Origin: Candidatus Planktophila sp.
GTDB taxonomy: Bacteria > Actinomycetota > Actinomycetes > Nanopelagicales > Nanopelagicaceae
DNA length: 37,453 nt
Assembly: GCA_024641555.1 (NCBI GenBank)
Contig: JAHECV010000009.1
Span: forward strand, 1,501-38,953
Direction of reading: 5' to 3'
Below the pieces are notes generated by a model. That model made no database searches and was not told where the DNA came from. It saw nothing but the letters and a program-made list of their open reading frames with translations. The translations under genes were made by a program, and so were the position numbers. Below, one piece after another: positions 27,248-35,937 of this stretch (position 1 is its first letter; every line of letters starts with the position of its first letter).

Positions 27248-30200
27248 GCCAACTCCGCATCTTCGATTTCACGGCGGCGGCGGCCGGCGGGAAGTGCCAG
27301 GACAAGAACCGTTATAAATATGATCGTTTGGACTGAAACCCATGCTCGTCGCAATGTCCCGTCGTATAAAAAGGAGACTGAACCCGCTTTAGAAACTTCA
27401 AAGGTAGGTAAATTATCAACGCTTCGATTACGTACCAGGCGTATTCCATCTTGCATCGCACGCCATCCCTGCGCATAGTTTTCAGTTAGCGTGAGAACTC
27501 CGGCTTCGGGAACGTTGACTGCAAACTCAGATTGACCTACAGGTAGTACAGAAAATTTTCCTGCGAGGTTGGTAAATAAAACTTTGCCAGTTGTACCGGA
27601 AATTTTCCACACAATTCCAGCGCTTGTTGAAGAAGCTCGAGTAAATCCGCCAAGGCCGTCAACAATTCTTACTAGATTCTCATCGGCCGGGTTTTTTAGG
27701 AAAAGGTATTTAATCCCGTGGACGCCAAATGTTGTACTTGCAGTTAATCCGCTTCCGTCAGCCAGCTCACGCACTGCGTTTGTGATTTGCTCACGGTTTT
27801 GCGGGGCCATATCAGGAGCACCTAATATCGCATCGCCTCCTCGTGCTAGATAGAAATTCAAAGTCACATCATCTCCGACGGTGCGTGGACGAATTACTAT
27901 TGTTTTCGCTTCCTTTTCAATCGCCAAAAACGGAGGAAGAACAACTTCTCGGCCACTCTGCAATGGAGCATCACTGGCGTTGGCTACGATCCAAGCAGTC
28001 GAAGAGAGCGCGTACATCGCAGTGGCAAACAATAAAAGCGCTGCAGAGATGTGGCGGATATTTACATGAGTTGCAATAAGTCGTTCTCGTAATTTATCTA
28101 GAACAGTTATGCCTGCAATTATTGCTGTTAACGTGGTGATTGCCATTAGCGTTCCGGGATAAAGACGTGTTGCAACGCTGGTTCCATTACCTGTGATTGA
28201 TACTGCGCTGTAAATTATTGAAAGCAATAGCGTGACGAAGCCAGATTCTGCAATAAATCGCGCACGCGTCGATGAAAATAGCGAGATACCAAGAACCAAT
28301 GTGAGAGGGCTAAATAAAAACCACGGTAGCGAACCTGGTCCGCCAGGATTTCCAAGTAAGGCAAGGTTTGGACCTCCACCTGGAATCAGAAATCCTGAAT
28401 CCATGAGAAAGCGATGTGGGTTAACAATTAACTCAAAGCTCCATGGCGCACAAAGTAGAAAAGGCGTAACAACTAAAGCAATACGACGATAAAGGCGGGC
28501 ATTAAAGAGCGCAATGTTTACTCCACTATTGCTCTCTAAATAATCCCGATAGATGGAAAATCCAGTTAGTGCTAGACCCAAAATGAAAAGGATAGGCGAA
28601 AAGGCAAGGAGGACTGCTACTAAAAGCGAGATCGCAAAGATGCGGCGCCAAGTAAAGCTCTCAATTGCAAACCACTGTCTCGCGGTGAGCGCCAGCACAG
28701 GCAGAAGTATCAGAATTATCAACGTACTCAATCGACCAGCATTTAAAGTTGAGACCGCAACTGGTGAAATCGCATAGAGAATCGCGCCAGAGGATGTGAG
28801 CCAACGATTTTCGGAAAACTCCTTTAGAAGGCGGTGCACAGAAAGCGCCATAATTAAAGGGGCCAAGAAAAAGAGCACAGAGATAAATAAATTTACATTT
28901 CCGAAAAATGGTGAAGCAGCAAATGCAGTTATTGCCAACCAAGTAGGTGCCGCCGTCGTTGTGCCCATTGCTATTTCATGCCAGCCGCTGAAATATGAAT
29001 TCCAGAGTGAGCTGACTTCAGTGGGTTGTTCAGGTAGCGCACCGCCAGAGATCGACCCGATCCTAGTTCGTGACCAGAAGAGCGAAAGCACAATTAAAAA
29101 TAGTGAAGCAGCCACTAGCGGGCGCTTTAGTAAGGTGAGCCAATTTCGGCTTGCCGCAGGAATCAATAAATCTTCTTCATCTAAATTTTCATCCAAGAGT
29201 GATGCGTTTCTTACTTCGGTAACTTGTACTGAAAAGAGTTGGCTACGTACCCATTCCGTAGACCTAGCGCTTGCCAACCTAAGTTGTGACCACCGCGAAG
29301 GAATAAATTTCAAGGCAATTCCGGCAGGTACTAAGCGTTGCGCTCTTCTAATCTTTCGAGCGACAACTAATTCGCCGGGGTGCAGGAATAGCGCTCCGAC
29401 CGCCAAAATCTCATCGCCGGCATAGCCGGGCAACTTTGCAAATAAATATCCAATTGCACGAAAGATAGAACCCGCTAAAAGTTGAATAGTTAGAAGTGGC
29501 AATCTCCACCATGAGGAATTGGCGAGTAATACATATGCCGCATTTCGTCGATCCAATAAAAGTGGGCGGTGTAAAAATGCTTCTGCAACATCTACAGAAC
29601 GTCGTTCATTTGCAGATGCTTCCGCATGAAAACCAATTGCGGCAGAAACGGAAATAGCGGCATACCCAGCTGAATAAAGGCGCCACCCAAAATCAATGTC
29701 ATCACGGAAGAGATCTAGATTGGGATCGAAGCCGCCTAGCTGTTCAAATACATCGCGACGAATTAGCGCGCCAGCCGTGCTCACAGCAAGGACTTCATGC
29801 ACTCCATCACGCTGCCCTTGATCATATTCAGCTGGCTCTAGCCCCGTCCAACGATTGCCATTTGCTGCAATGCTGATTCCGATTTCTAAGAGATGGGTGC
29901 GATCGTGCCAGCCAAGAAGTTTTGGACCAGCCATCGCAACGTTTGGTCGAGTTGAGACTTCGGCAATTAAATTTTCAAGTGCAAATCGATCTAAGGAAAG
30001 ATCATCATGAATAATCCATAACCATTCAGATTCAGGATCGCTTACCACTGGAAGAGTTGAAACGGCTCGCGCAATCGCTTCACCAAATCCGGCGTCACGT
30101 TCCATTGGCAAAACCGGAATGCGCGCACCCTTAACTAGCTTTGCAGATGAATCAATCGATCCCGTATCAACAGCAACGATTGAGTCAACTGGTAGAGATT

Positions 30201-30285
30201 GCGCAGTAAGGGAGGTAACAACTTCAGGTAACCACAGTTGACCATCGTGCAGTACAAGAATCGCAGTGACGCGATGTGAACTCAT
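27244..30285 (-). CDS. large membrane glycosyltransferase (GT2 domain plus polytopic region)
   Basis: A 1013-aa protein. The N-terminal ~240 residues form a GT2 (GT-A) domain: VTAILVLHDGQLWLPEVVTSL, AVDTGSIDSSAKL, an acidic site WLWIIHDDLSLD, and the acceptor-side GGFDPNLDLFRDDIDFGWRL. A short membrane segment near 265-290 and a long multi-span region (about 390-770) follow, then an extracytoplasmic C-terminal domain ending in a last helix (VQTIIFITVLVLALPAG). It probably transfers a sugar to a lipid-linked or surface acceptor during envelope glycan assembly. ManB and ManC nearby make mannose units a plausible donor, but the substrate is not shown. It begins 5 bp after whiB2 and overlaps the DUF5719 gene by four bases. 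Confidence 0.85.
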   Translation of the reverse strand: MSSHRVTAILVLHDGQLWLPEVVTSLTAQSLPVDSIVAVDTGSIDSSAKLVKGARIPVLPMERDAGFGEAIARAVSTLPVVSDPESEWLWIIHDDLSLDRFALENLIAEVSTRPNVAMAGPKLLGWHDRTHLLEIGISIAANGNRWTGLEPAEYDQGQRDGVHEVLAVSTAGALIRRDVFEQLGGFDPNLDLFRDDIDFGWRLYSAGYAAISVSAAIGFHAEASANERRSVDVAEAFLHRPLLLDRRNAAYVLLANSSWWRLPLLTIQLLAGSIFRAIGYLFAKLPGYAGDEILAVGALFLHPGELVVARKIRRAQRLVPAGIALKFIPSRWSQLRLASARSTEWVRSQLFSVQVTEVRNASLLDENLDEEDLLIPAASRNWLTLLKRPLVAASLFLIVLSLFWSRTRIGSISGGALPEQPTEVSSLWNSYFSGWHEIAMGTTTAAPTWLAITAFAASPFFGNVNLFISVLFFLAPLIMALSVHRLLKEFSENRWLTSSGAILYAISPVAVSTLNAGRLSTLIILILLPVLALTARQWFAIESFTWRRIFAISLLVAVLLAFSPILFILGLALTGFSIYRDYLESNSGVNIALFNARLYRRIALVVTPFLLCAPWSFELIVNPHRFLMDSGFLIPGGGPNLALLGNPGGPGSLPWFLFSPLTLVLGISLFSSTRARFIAESGFVTLLLSIIYSAVSITGNGTSVATRLYPGTLMAITTLTAIIAGITVLDKLRERLIATHVNIRHISAALLLFATAMYALSSTAWIVANASDAPLQSGREVVLPPFLAIEKEAKTIVIRPRTVGDDVTLNFYLARGGDAILGAPDMAPQNREQITNAVRELADGSGLTASTTFGVHGIKYLFLKNPADENLVRIVDGLGGFTRASSTSAGIVWKISGTTGKVLFTNLAGKFSVLPVGQSEFAVNVPEAGVLTLTENYAQGWRAMQDGIRLVRNRSVDNLPTFEVSKAGSVSFLYDGTLRRAWVSVQTIIFITVLVLALPAGRRRREIEDAELA

Positions 30286-30290
30286 GAGAG

Positions 30291-30599
30291 TTACGCTGGG
30301 CGGCGCTTCAAACGGCGACGCTCACGTTCGGAGAGTCCACCCCAGATTCCAAAACGCTCATCGTGTGCGAGCGCGTATTCCAAACATTCTTGGCGTACAT
30401 CGCAAGAGAGGCAGACGCGCTTTGCTTCGCGAGTAGAACCGCCTTTTTCAGGGAAGAATGCTTCTGGATCTGTTTGTGCGCAAAGTGCGCGCTCTTGCCA
30501 AGAGAGTTCAATGTTCTCTCCGCTTGCTAACTTGATTGATGGTCCAGCAGTAGGGGCTGTTGGATTGCCAGTAGGTGTTGCTTCTGGACGAATCGGCAT
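30291..30599 (-). CDS. whiB2: WhiB2-type iron-sulfur regulator
   Basis: A 102-aa Wbl protein orthologous in position and sequence to mycobacterial WhiB2/WhmD and Streptomyces WhiB, regulators of division and septation. Cluster ligands: Cys40, Cys63, Cys66 and Cys72. The GIWGG turn is at 84-88, followed by LSERERRRLKRRPA for DNA contact. The ~30-residue N-terminal extension is Pro/Thr-rich and unstructured. GAGGAG precedes the ATG. It is first gene of the long minus-strand run to secA and is preceded by a strong promoter carrying a perfect palindrome over the -10 box. Confidence 0.94.
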   Translation of the reverse strand: MPIRPEATPTGNPTAPTAGPSIKLASGENIELSWQERALCAQTDPEAFFPEKGGSTREAKRVCLSCDVRQECLEYALAHDERFGIWGGLSERERRRLKRRPA

Positions 30600-30660
30600 C
30601 GACTAATCTCCTCAAGACCTTCGCGGCCAGCCTCGTGATGAAGTGGCCTTTCTAAAGCGA

Positions 30661-30676
30661 ATTACACGCGTGTAAT
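30661..30676. repeat. perfect 16-bp palindrome over the whiB2 -10 box (candidate operator)
   Basis: ATTACACGCGTGTAAT is identical to its reverse complement and covers the -10 hexamer and part of the spacer of the whiB2 promoter. It lies in non-coding DNA, so codon constraint does not explain it. The position would let a dimeric repressor block RNA polymerase. I do not recognise the binding family; it is not a LexA, CRP or BldD consensus. Confidence 0.6.
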
Positions 30677-30689
30677 CCCATTAAGTCAA
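30661..30689 (-). promoter_or_regulatory. whiB2 promoter (TTGACT-17-TGTAAT)
   Basis: Reading the minus strand, TTGACT (30689-30684) and TGTAAT (30666-30661) are separated by exactly 17 bp; they match the sigma-70-type consensus at 5/6 and 5/6. Transcription would start near 30654, giving a ~55-nt leader with GAGGAG before the whiB2 ATG. It is the strongest promoter I could see in the window and probably drives whiB2 and downstream genes. Confidence 0.65.
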
Positions 30690-30764
30690 GTGCGATCCTT
30701 AACTTTAGGCGCGCAAAAGCCAAGATTTTGGGGCGAAATTCCGTTTTTTCAGTGATTTATCGAC

Positions 30765-31742
30765 TTAAGCAGGAGAAATATCAAGGTTTTCAGCGGGTGA
30801 GATGTATTTCGAGGAAATTTTCGAGCCGGGCGCTATTACAGATCCATGCAAGATAAATGAATCTCTTATCTCGGCGCCATCTCCGATAACTACCCCATCG
30901 CCGATGATGGAGTTCGAAATCAATACCCCACTTCCAATCTGGCATTCGGCGCCAATACTCGACCCACCTGTCGCCGCGCTCTGGGGGCCAAAAATGGTTC
31001 CGGGGCCTGATGCAAAATCACCGTTTACTAAATCGCGTGAACCTTTAAAGAGGGCAGCGGGTGTTCCAATGTCTAACCAGTAAGACTGTTCGCTGTAACC
31101 AAAGACCGGGCGACCTGTGTCAACCAAATTTGGAAAGGTCTCACGTTCTACGCTTACAACTTTATTGCGGGGAATTTCGGAAATCACCGCTGGCGAAAAT
31201 ATATAACAACCAGCGTTGATCGCATTGGTAACTGGGTTTTCCATCTTTTCCAAGAAAGCTGTAACGCGCCCTTGGCTATCGGTAGGTACGCACCCAAAAG
31301 CACGTGCATCTGCCACGTTAATTAAATGCAGCGTTGCATCAGATTTATTCTTGCGGTGATAAGCAAGTTGCTCAGAAATACTGTGGTGGCTCAAGACATC
31401 ACCATTGAAGATAACGAATTCTTCATTTGCGGCTTTTATGGCTTCTAAATCAATTAGCTCCGCAGCATTTCTTATCGCGCCACCAGTGCCCAGTGGTTCT
31501 TTTTCTACGGCGTACTTTAAATTCATCCCCCATTTGGCGCCATCGCCAAAGTAAGGAGTAAATACTTCTGAAAGGTATGAGGTTGCCAGGATTACAGTGT
31601 TTATCCCAGCTTTCTTTGCGGCAAGAAGTTGGTGCTCGGTGACCGGGAGTCCCCCAACCGGCAACATTGGTTTAGGTGTTTGATTTGTCAGCGGTTTAAG
31701 ACGAGTACCGAATCCACCAACTAAGAGAATGCCGATCGCCAC
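30765..31742 (-). CDS. sugar-1-phosphate nucleotidyltransferase (ManC-like, GDP-mannose)
   Basis: A 325-aa nucleotidyltransferase with left-handed beta-helix tail, of the type annotated as mannose-1-phosphate guanylyltransferase in actinobacteria (Rv3264c-like). The N-terminus has the signature ILLVGGFGTRLKPLTNQTPKPML, with KP as the catalytic lysine context, then KEPLGTGGAIRNA, EFVIFNGDVL and WLDIGTP. The last ~80 residues have hexapeptide repeats (IGAECQIGSGVLISNSIIGD). I chose GTG 31742 over GTG 31757, because GGAG lies 9 bases upstream of 31742 and this start begins one base after the dapC stop. It would activate mannose-1-P from ManB. GTP versus other NTP use cannot be read by eye. Confidence 0.82.
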   Translation of the reverse strand: MAIGILLVGGFGTRLKPLTNQTPKPMLPVGGLPVTEHQLLAAKKAGINTVILATSYLSEVFTPYFGDGAKWGMNLKYAVEKEPLGTGGAIRNAAELIDLEAIKAANEEFVIFNGDVLSHHSISEQLAYHRKNKSDATLHLINVADARAFGCVPTDSQGRVTAFLEKMENPVTNAINAGCYIFSPAVISEIPRNKVVSVERETFPNLVDTGRPVFGYSEQSYWLDIGTPAALFKGSRDLVNGDFASGPGTIFGPQSAATGGSSIGAECQIGSGVLISNSIIGDGVVIGDGAEIRDSFILHGSVIAPGSKISSKYISPAENLDISPA

Positions 31743-31743
31743 T

Positions 31744-32814
31744 TTAAATAGCTCCACTTATGCGTTCGGCAGCATCGCTAATTTGCGCATCGGTTGCGGT
31801 CATTGCAATACGTATGTGTGAAGAGCCGAGTTCTCCATAAAATGAACCAGGAGTTGCGACTATCCCGAGCTTTGCCAACCACTCCACCGATTTCCAGCAA
31901 TCTTCTGATCTAGTACACCAGATGTAGAGACCCGCTGCGGATTCTTCAATTTTAAATCCTGCGGCAATTAAGGCAGGAGAAAGCTTTGCCCGGCGCGCGT
32001 TATATCTTTCTCTTTGTACTGCTACATGGGATTCATCTGAAAGCGCGGCGACCATTGCGCTTTGAATCGGCAACGGCACCATCATCCCGGCGTGTTTACG
32101 AATTTCGCGTATTTGTGCAATTAACTTTGTATCTCCGATTAGAAAAGCCCCGCGGTAGCCGGCCATTGACGAGCGCTTGGAAAGTGAATGGACAACTAAA
32201 ATATTGGAATTATCTCCATCGGTATATCTCAGAAGAGATGTGGGCGTAGTCGTATCGCCGAAGTCGATGTAGCACTCATCGCAAACCAAGATCGAATCAT
32301 TTTCGCGAACCCATTTAACGGCAGCGCGAAGTTCGGATTCCGAGTGCACGCGACCAGTCGGATTTGATGGAGTATTGATCCAAGCAAAATCGGCCTGTGG
32401 CCAGGTTGTTGCATCTATATCTACAGAAATTGGCTCTGCCTGCGCAAGTAATGCGCCCACTAAATATGTTGGATAGGCGATATTTGGGTAGATAACTTTT
32501 TTACTCTGCAAAATTGTAGGAAGCCACGCCACCAACTCTTTTGAACCAATTACAGGCAAGATATCAAAGTTACCTGACGCGCCTAAATGATTTGTCGCCC
32601 AACTTCGAATGGCATCTTGTAATTCTTTTGTGCCAGCCGTGACTGGATAACGTGGAGAATCGGAACTTTTCTGAAGGGCGCTTTGGATAAGTTGTGGAGT
32701 TGAATCAACCGGGGTTCCTTGGGAAAGGTCTATCGCGCCTTTTGGGTGTTGTTGCGCGATCTTTGAATATGGGGCGAGCGCATCCCAAGGAAAATCCGGC
32801 AGTTTTTCACGCAT
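31744..32814 (-). CDS. dapC: succinyldiaminopimelate aminotransferase (DapC type)
   Basis: A 356-aa class I/II PLP aminotransferase of the actinobacterial DapC type, making N-succinyl-LL-diaminopimelate for lysine and peptidoglycan. Visible: LPDFPWDALAPYSKIAQQHP (conserved start), IDLSQGTPVDSTP, VIGSKELVAWLPTIL, WINTPSNPTGRVHS with the PLP-contacting Asn, LVCDECYIDFG, and the Schiff-base region VHSLSKRSSMAGYRGAF. The adjacent ferredoxin gene 41 bp upstream is the standard fdxA-dapC arrangement in actinobacteria and is the main reason for preferring DapC over other aminotransferases. The manC-like gene starts one base after its stop, so it is probably coupled. Confidence 0.87.
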   Translation of the reverse strand: MREKLPDFPWDALAPYSKIAQQHPKGAIDLSQGTPVDSTPQLIQSALQKSSDSPRYPVTAGTKELQDAIRSWATNHLGASGNFDILPVIGSKELVAWLPTILQSKKVIYPNIAYPTYLVGALLAQAEPISVDIDATTWPQADFAWINTPSNPTGRVHSESELRAAVKWVRENDSILVCDECYIDFGDTTTPTSLLRYTDGDNSNILVVHSLSKRSSMAGYRGAFLIGDTKLIAQIREIRKHAGMMVPLPIQSAMVAALSDESHVAVQRERYNARRAKLSPALIAAGFKIEESAAGLYIWCTRSEDCWKSVEWLAKLGIVATPGSFYGELGSSHIRIAMTATDAQISDAAERISGAI

Positions 32815-32855
32815 CGTTTTCCCCGAGAATTTTGCGCTTTAGATTTTCTTGGGAA

Positions 32856-33173
32856 TTATTCTTTTGGCGGAAGCGCTGCAACGGATGCGTGATCGCTATT
32901 TGTGAGTCCTACTTTGGCAGCTCCACCTGGTGAACCTAACTCAACGAAGAACTCAGTATTAACCTTTGAGAAATCTTTCCACTGCGATGGGACATCATCT
33001 TCGTAGTAAATGGCTTCAACCGGGCAGACCGGCTCGCAGGCTCCGCAATCGACGCATTCGTCGGGTTGGATATAGAGCATGCGGTTACCTTCGTAGATGC
33101 AATCAACTGGGCACTCTTCGATACAAGATTTATCTTTGATATCAACGCAAGGCTGAGCAATTACATAGGTCAC
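32856..33173 (-). CDS. fdxA: seven-iron ferredoxin FdxA
   Basis: A 105-aa [3Fe-4S][4Fe-4S] ferredoxin, a low-potential electron carrier in the cytoplasm. From the GTG at 33173 it reads MTYVIAQPCVDIKDKSCIEE. Cys9, Cys17 and Cys50 fit the 3Fe-4S cluster; Cys21, Cys40, Cys43 and Cys46 the 4Fe-4S cluster. The C-terminal ~45 residues (QWKDFSKVNTEFFVELGSPGGA) are the usual FdxA tail. I chose this GTG because GGAGGA stands about 7 bases upstream; the longer reading from 33203 adds MVWTFPGGTF, absent from the family. It heads fdxA-dapC-manC and is divergent from the GNAT gene. Confidence 0.95.
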   Translation of the reverse strand: MTYVIAQPCVDIKDKSCIEECPVDCIYEGNRMLYIQPDECVDCGACEPVCPVEAIYYEDDVPSQWKDFSKVNTEFFVELGSPGGAAKVGLTNSDHASVAALPPKE

Positions 33174-33202
33174 GAAAGTTCCTCCAGGAAAAGTCCACAC
33201 CA

Positions 33203-33217
33203 CCCTGCTGATCAGGG
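33203..33217 (-). other. small stem in the fdxA leader
   Basis: CCCTG-CTGAT-CAGGG can form a 5-bp stem 30-44 bases upstream of the fdxA GTG and before its strong Shine-Dalgarno. TAGAAT (33238-33233, minus strand) is a possible -10 further upstream, but no -35 is clear. It could be part of the untranslated leader or an operator. Confidence 0.25.
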
Positions 33218-33264
33218 CTTGTGATGCCGCTAATTCTAACCATGCACTTGGCCCAACGCCCGAT

Positions 33265-33270
33265 TAAAGT
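33265..33270 (+). promoter_or_regulatory. candidate leaderless -10 box for the GNAT-cysS pair
   Basis: TAAAGT occupies exactly -12 to -7 of the ATG at 33277 and keeps T-12, A-11 and T-7. There is no Shine-Dalgarno upstream of that ATG, consistent with a leaderless transcript. No convincing -35 was seen. Confidence 0.35.
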
Positions 33271-33276
33271 AACGAC

Positions 33277-34263
33277 ATGAGCCAGGCAAGCCAAAGATCA
33301 CAATCGAACCTTGCCGAATCCATAGGCGCCCGGGTGAGCATTCGCCTACACGAACCCACTGGCGGATTTCGAGATATCGTCGGGATCCTTCAAAAGTTTG
33401 AACGCGGTCTCGGTGTGTTAATAAACGCCAAAGGCCAGACCCATAATTTCTCAGAAAGCGAGATCGCGATTTGGCGCGAAGTTAAACCGCTTCCCGATCG
33501 AGCCGGAGCTGGCGCTCCATATTCATTGCGAATTAATGAATTGGAAATTCTGTCAGACACAACTTGGCCTGCGGACAAGATTATTGAGATTGGAAAATGG
33601 CGACTGCGAATTTCCGATGGCTTTACGATGCGCGCAAATTCAGTTCTCCCAACTGGTGCAGCTCCATTTGGAGAGCCAGGAATTGAAATCTCGGATGCCG
33701 TAGATGAAGTAATAAAAATTTATAGAGGGCATGGACTTACACCGACTTTCACGGTGCCATTGCCAGTTTACGCAGACCTTGATCAATATTTGCAAAATCA
33801 GGGTTGGTCCCTAAAAGTTGGTGCCGAATATCTCGTTAATGAAATTCCCGATGAATTAGAAACTGCTCACTCTGGATTTGATGTAGTTATTCAGGATGAA
33901 CCAAGTAAAGATTGGCTCTCTGTACAATCAGATTTCGCGCTGGAAAGAATCATGCGCAACTACCCTGCCAAATACGCTGAGGTGCGTCAGCATGGAAGCA
34001 CAGTTGCAATAGGCAGAATTGCAACGTTGGGTACCTGGTCACTCGCAACTCGAGTCTTTGTAAACCCCGAATTTAGAGGTCGTGGACTTGGAAATCTGCT
34101 GATGCGCTCGTTGATGGCTGCGGCGCGAAGTGACGGTGCCACCAAAATCGGATTACAAGTTGATGTTGAAAATGGAGCAGCTTTGGCTTTATACAGTTCT
34201 ATGGGCTTTCGCTCTCACCATCCTTATCTTTACCGAGTATTGAATGAAGCGAGCTCTAAATGA
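33277..34263 (+). CDS. GNAT acetyltransferase with N-terminal SH3-like domain (Rv0428c-type)
   Basis: A 328-aa two-part protein. The first ~65 residues (ARVSIRLHEPTGGFRDIVGIL, then GLGVLINAKGQTHNFSESEI) form a small beta-barrel or SH3-like domain. The C-terminal GNAT fold has the acetyl-CoA loop FVNPEFRGRGLGNLLMRSL and the closing VDVENGAALALYSSMGFRSH. This agrees with the actinobacterial cg3035/Rv0428c acetyltransferases, whose substrates are unknown. The stop overlaps the cysS ATG (ATGA), giving translational coupling. A role modifying an amino acid, tRNA or protein near cysteine activation is only suggested by this coupling. It is not MshD, which has two GNAT domains. Confidence 0.85.
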   Translation: MSQASQRSQSNLAESIGARVSIRLHEPTGGFRDIVGILQKFERGLGVLINAKGQTHNFSESEIAIWREVKPLPDRAGAGAPYSLRINELEILSDTTWPADKIIEIGKWRLRISDGFTMRANSVLPTGAAPFGEPGIEISDAVDEVIKIYRGHGLTPTFTVPLPVYADLDQYLQNQGWSLKVGAEYLVNEIPDELETAHSGFDVVIQDEPSKDWLSVQSDFALERIMRNYPAKYAEVRQHGSTVAIGRIATLGTWSLATRVFVNPEFRGRGLGNLLMRSLMAAARSDGATKIGLQVDVENGAALALYSSMGFRSHHPYLYRVLNEASSK

Positions 34264-35630
34264 ATTTCTCAATTTACGATACGCAGAGCCGCAAGGTTAA
34301 ATCTGTAAAAGTGGTTAATCGCCCAATCCACATCTACTGCTGTGGACCTACTGTCTATCGCGATGCGCACGTTGGCAACCTTCGCACCTTTCTGCTAGCC
34401 GATTTAATTAGTAGAACTCTGCGGCTTTTCGGAAATGAAGTTAAATTAATTCAAAATATTACTGATGTTGGCCACATGTCGGAAGATTTCGAAGAGCAAG
34501 ATAAGTTGCTAAATCAGGCCAAACTAGAAAAGACTGACCCATTTGAAATCGCTCGTAAATATGAAGATAAATTTCACACTGATCTAGCGCGCTTGAATAT
34601 TCAACCTGCTGACAAATATCCGCGCGCAAGCGAAACGATAGATGGAATGATCTTAAGTATTCAGAAGTTAATCGATAACGAATGCGCATATGTTGCAGAA
34701 AGCGGTTCCGTGTATTTCAGCGCGAGCACATTTGCGGGTTATGGCGCGATCAGTGGCAATCGCCTTGATTCATTAAAGCCCGGCCATCGTTATGAATATT
34801 CTGGAGACGGTGAAAAGAAATTTCATGCCGACTGGGCGCTTTGGAAATCGGCTGGTAATCGAACAGAGATGGTTTGGGATTCCCCATGGGGACGCGGATT
34901 TCCGGGTTGGCATATCGAATGCACTGCAATGTCTCTTGATTTACTTTCTGAACACATTGATTTACATATCGGTGGAATTGATCTTCGCTTTCCGCATCAT
35001 GAAAACGAACGCGCCCAATCAAATTCCATCATTGGCTCAGAAGCAGTAGACCTCTGGGTCCATGGTGAACATCTCCTCTTCGAAGGTCGCAAGATGTCAA
35101 AAAGTGCAAATAACGTTGTGCTGGTGGCAGATTTAATCGAGCAAGGCATAGATCCGCTCGCACTGCGCCTTGCGCTACTTGAAAATCGCTACCGGTCGCA
35201 AATGGATCTGACCTGGGATTCACTTCGCGCAGCTAACTCCACTTTAGTTCGCTGGCGCAATGCCATGGCCGCATGGGGAGATTCACCAGAGCTGTTGGCA
35301 GATTCTGAAATTCAGTCAGCGCTTAGTGAAGATTTAGATACTCCGCGGGCGTTGCTACGACTACGCGCAATCGAAAAAGATCAAAATATCTCGCCAAATA
35401 ACAAACGACAGATATTTAACTTCGCTGATCAAGTCTTTGCCCTAGATTTATCGCGCAAAATCGAAGTCAAGCCGCTCACAAGAGAGTTGCAATCTTTAAT
35501 TGAAGAGCGCCATTTGGCTCGCAGCGGCAAGAACTGGGCAGAAAGCGATCGTCTGCGCGATGTGTTAGCCACAGAAGGAATTGCGGTTAGCGATGGCCCC
35601 AATGGTCAGAGCTGGACTTGGATTAGCTAG
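34260..35630 (+). CDS. cysS: cysteinyl-tRNA synthetase
   Basis: A 456-aa class I aminoacyl-tRNA synthetase charging tRNA-Cys. It starts MNFSIYDTQSRKVKSV, then IHIYCCGPTVYRDAHVGNLRTFL (zinc Cys plus the HIGH-like HVGN). It carries further zinc ligands in WHIECTAMSL and FPHHENERAQS, and the KMSKS loop GRKMSKSANNVVLV. The C-terminal anticodon-binding region includes LIEERHLARSGKNWAESDRLRD. MshC, the mycothiol ligase derived from CysS, was considered. The conserved DLHIGGIDLRFPHHENE, LWVHGEHLLFEGRKMSKS and full C-terminal domain favour CysS. It overlaps the GNAT gene by four bases at the start and the convergent membrane-protein gene by eight bases at the end. Confidence 0.9.
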   Translation: MNFSIYDTQSRKVKSVKVVNRPIHIYCCGPTVYRDAHVGNLRTFLLADLISRTLRLFGNEVKLIQNITDVGHMSEDFEEQDKLLNQAKLEKTDPFEIARKYEDKFHTDLARLNIQPADKYPRASETIDGMILSIQKLIDNECAYVAESGSVYFSASTFAGYGAISGNRLDSLKPGHRYEYSGDGEKKFHADWALWKSAGNRTEMVWDSPWGRGFPGWHIECTAMSLDLLSEHIDLHIGGIDLRFPHHENERAQSNSIIGSEAVDLWVHGEHLLFEGRKMSKSANNVVLVADLIEQGIDPLALRLALLENRYRSQMDLTWDSLRAANSTLVRWRNAMAAWGDSPELLADSEIQSALSEDLDTPRALLRLRAIEKDQNISPNNKRQIFNFADQVFALDLSRKIEVKPLTRELQSLIEERHLARSGKNWAESDRLRDVLATEGIAVSDGPNGQSWTWIS

Positions 35631-35937
35631 TTGGTAAGGCGATCGCCAGTGCTAGCGCAATAAATGAGAAGAACAAGAAGTTATTGCCCAAGCTATCTCC
35701 CTGAATGAAAATCTCTTTACCCGTACCAAAAGAAGATGCTCGCGCAAAGATATAGATCCAAGCAAGGCTTGCGATAAATTTAAAACGACGCTTTCCGTAT
35801 TTTCGACCGACTGCCCAAATTGCGGTAAGTGTGCCAAGCACTGCTAGGACTAATCCAAACGGTGGTAGAAATAAATGTAGAAAGACTGCAGCTACGCCAG
35901 CTACTAATCCAACTAATAGAGAAGCTATTGACTTCAC
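35623..35937 (-). CDS. small polytopic membrane protein downstream of mshB (DUF6113-like)
   Basis: A 104-aa hydrophobic protein with three to four predicted helices: IASLLVGLVAGVAAVFLHLF, GLVLAVLGTLTAIWAV, KFIASLAWIYIFARA and FLFFSFIALALAIALP. It has a basic loop GRKYGKRRFK between helices 2 and 3. A similar small membrane protein (DUF6113) follows mshB in streptomycetes, so I make that tentative link. It starts immediately at the mshB stop and is very likely co-translated with it. No function is known; it overlaps the convergent cysS by eight bases. Confidence 0.72.
   Translation of the reverse strand: MKSIASLLVGLVAGVAAVFLHLFLPPFGLVLAVLGTLTAIWAVGRKYGKRRFKFIASLAWIYIFARASSFGTGKEIFIQGDSLGNNFLFFSFIALALAIALPTS

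Noticed and set aside
34260..35630. MshC (mycothiol ligase) instead of CysS
   Set aside because: The sequence has the full CysS set including GRKMSKSANN and a C-terminal anticodon-binding domain.
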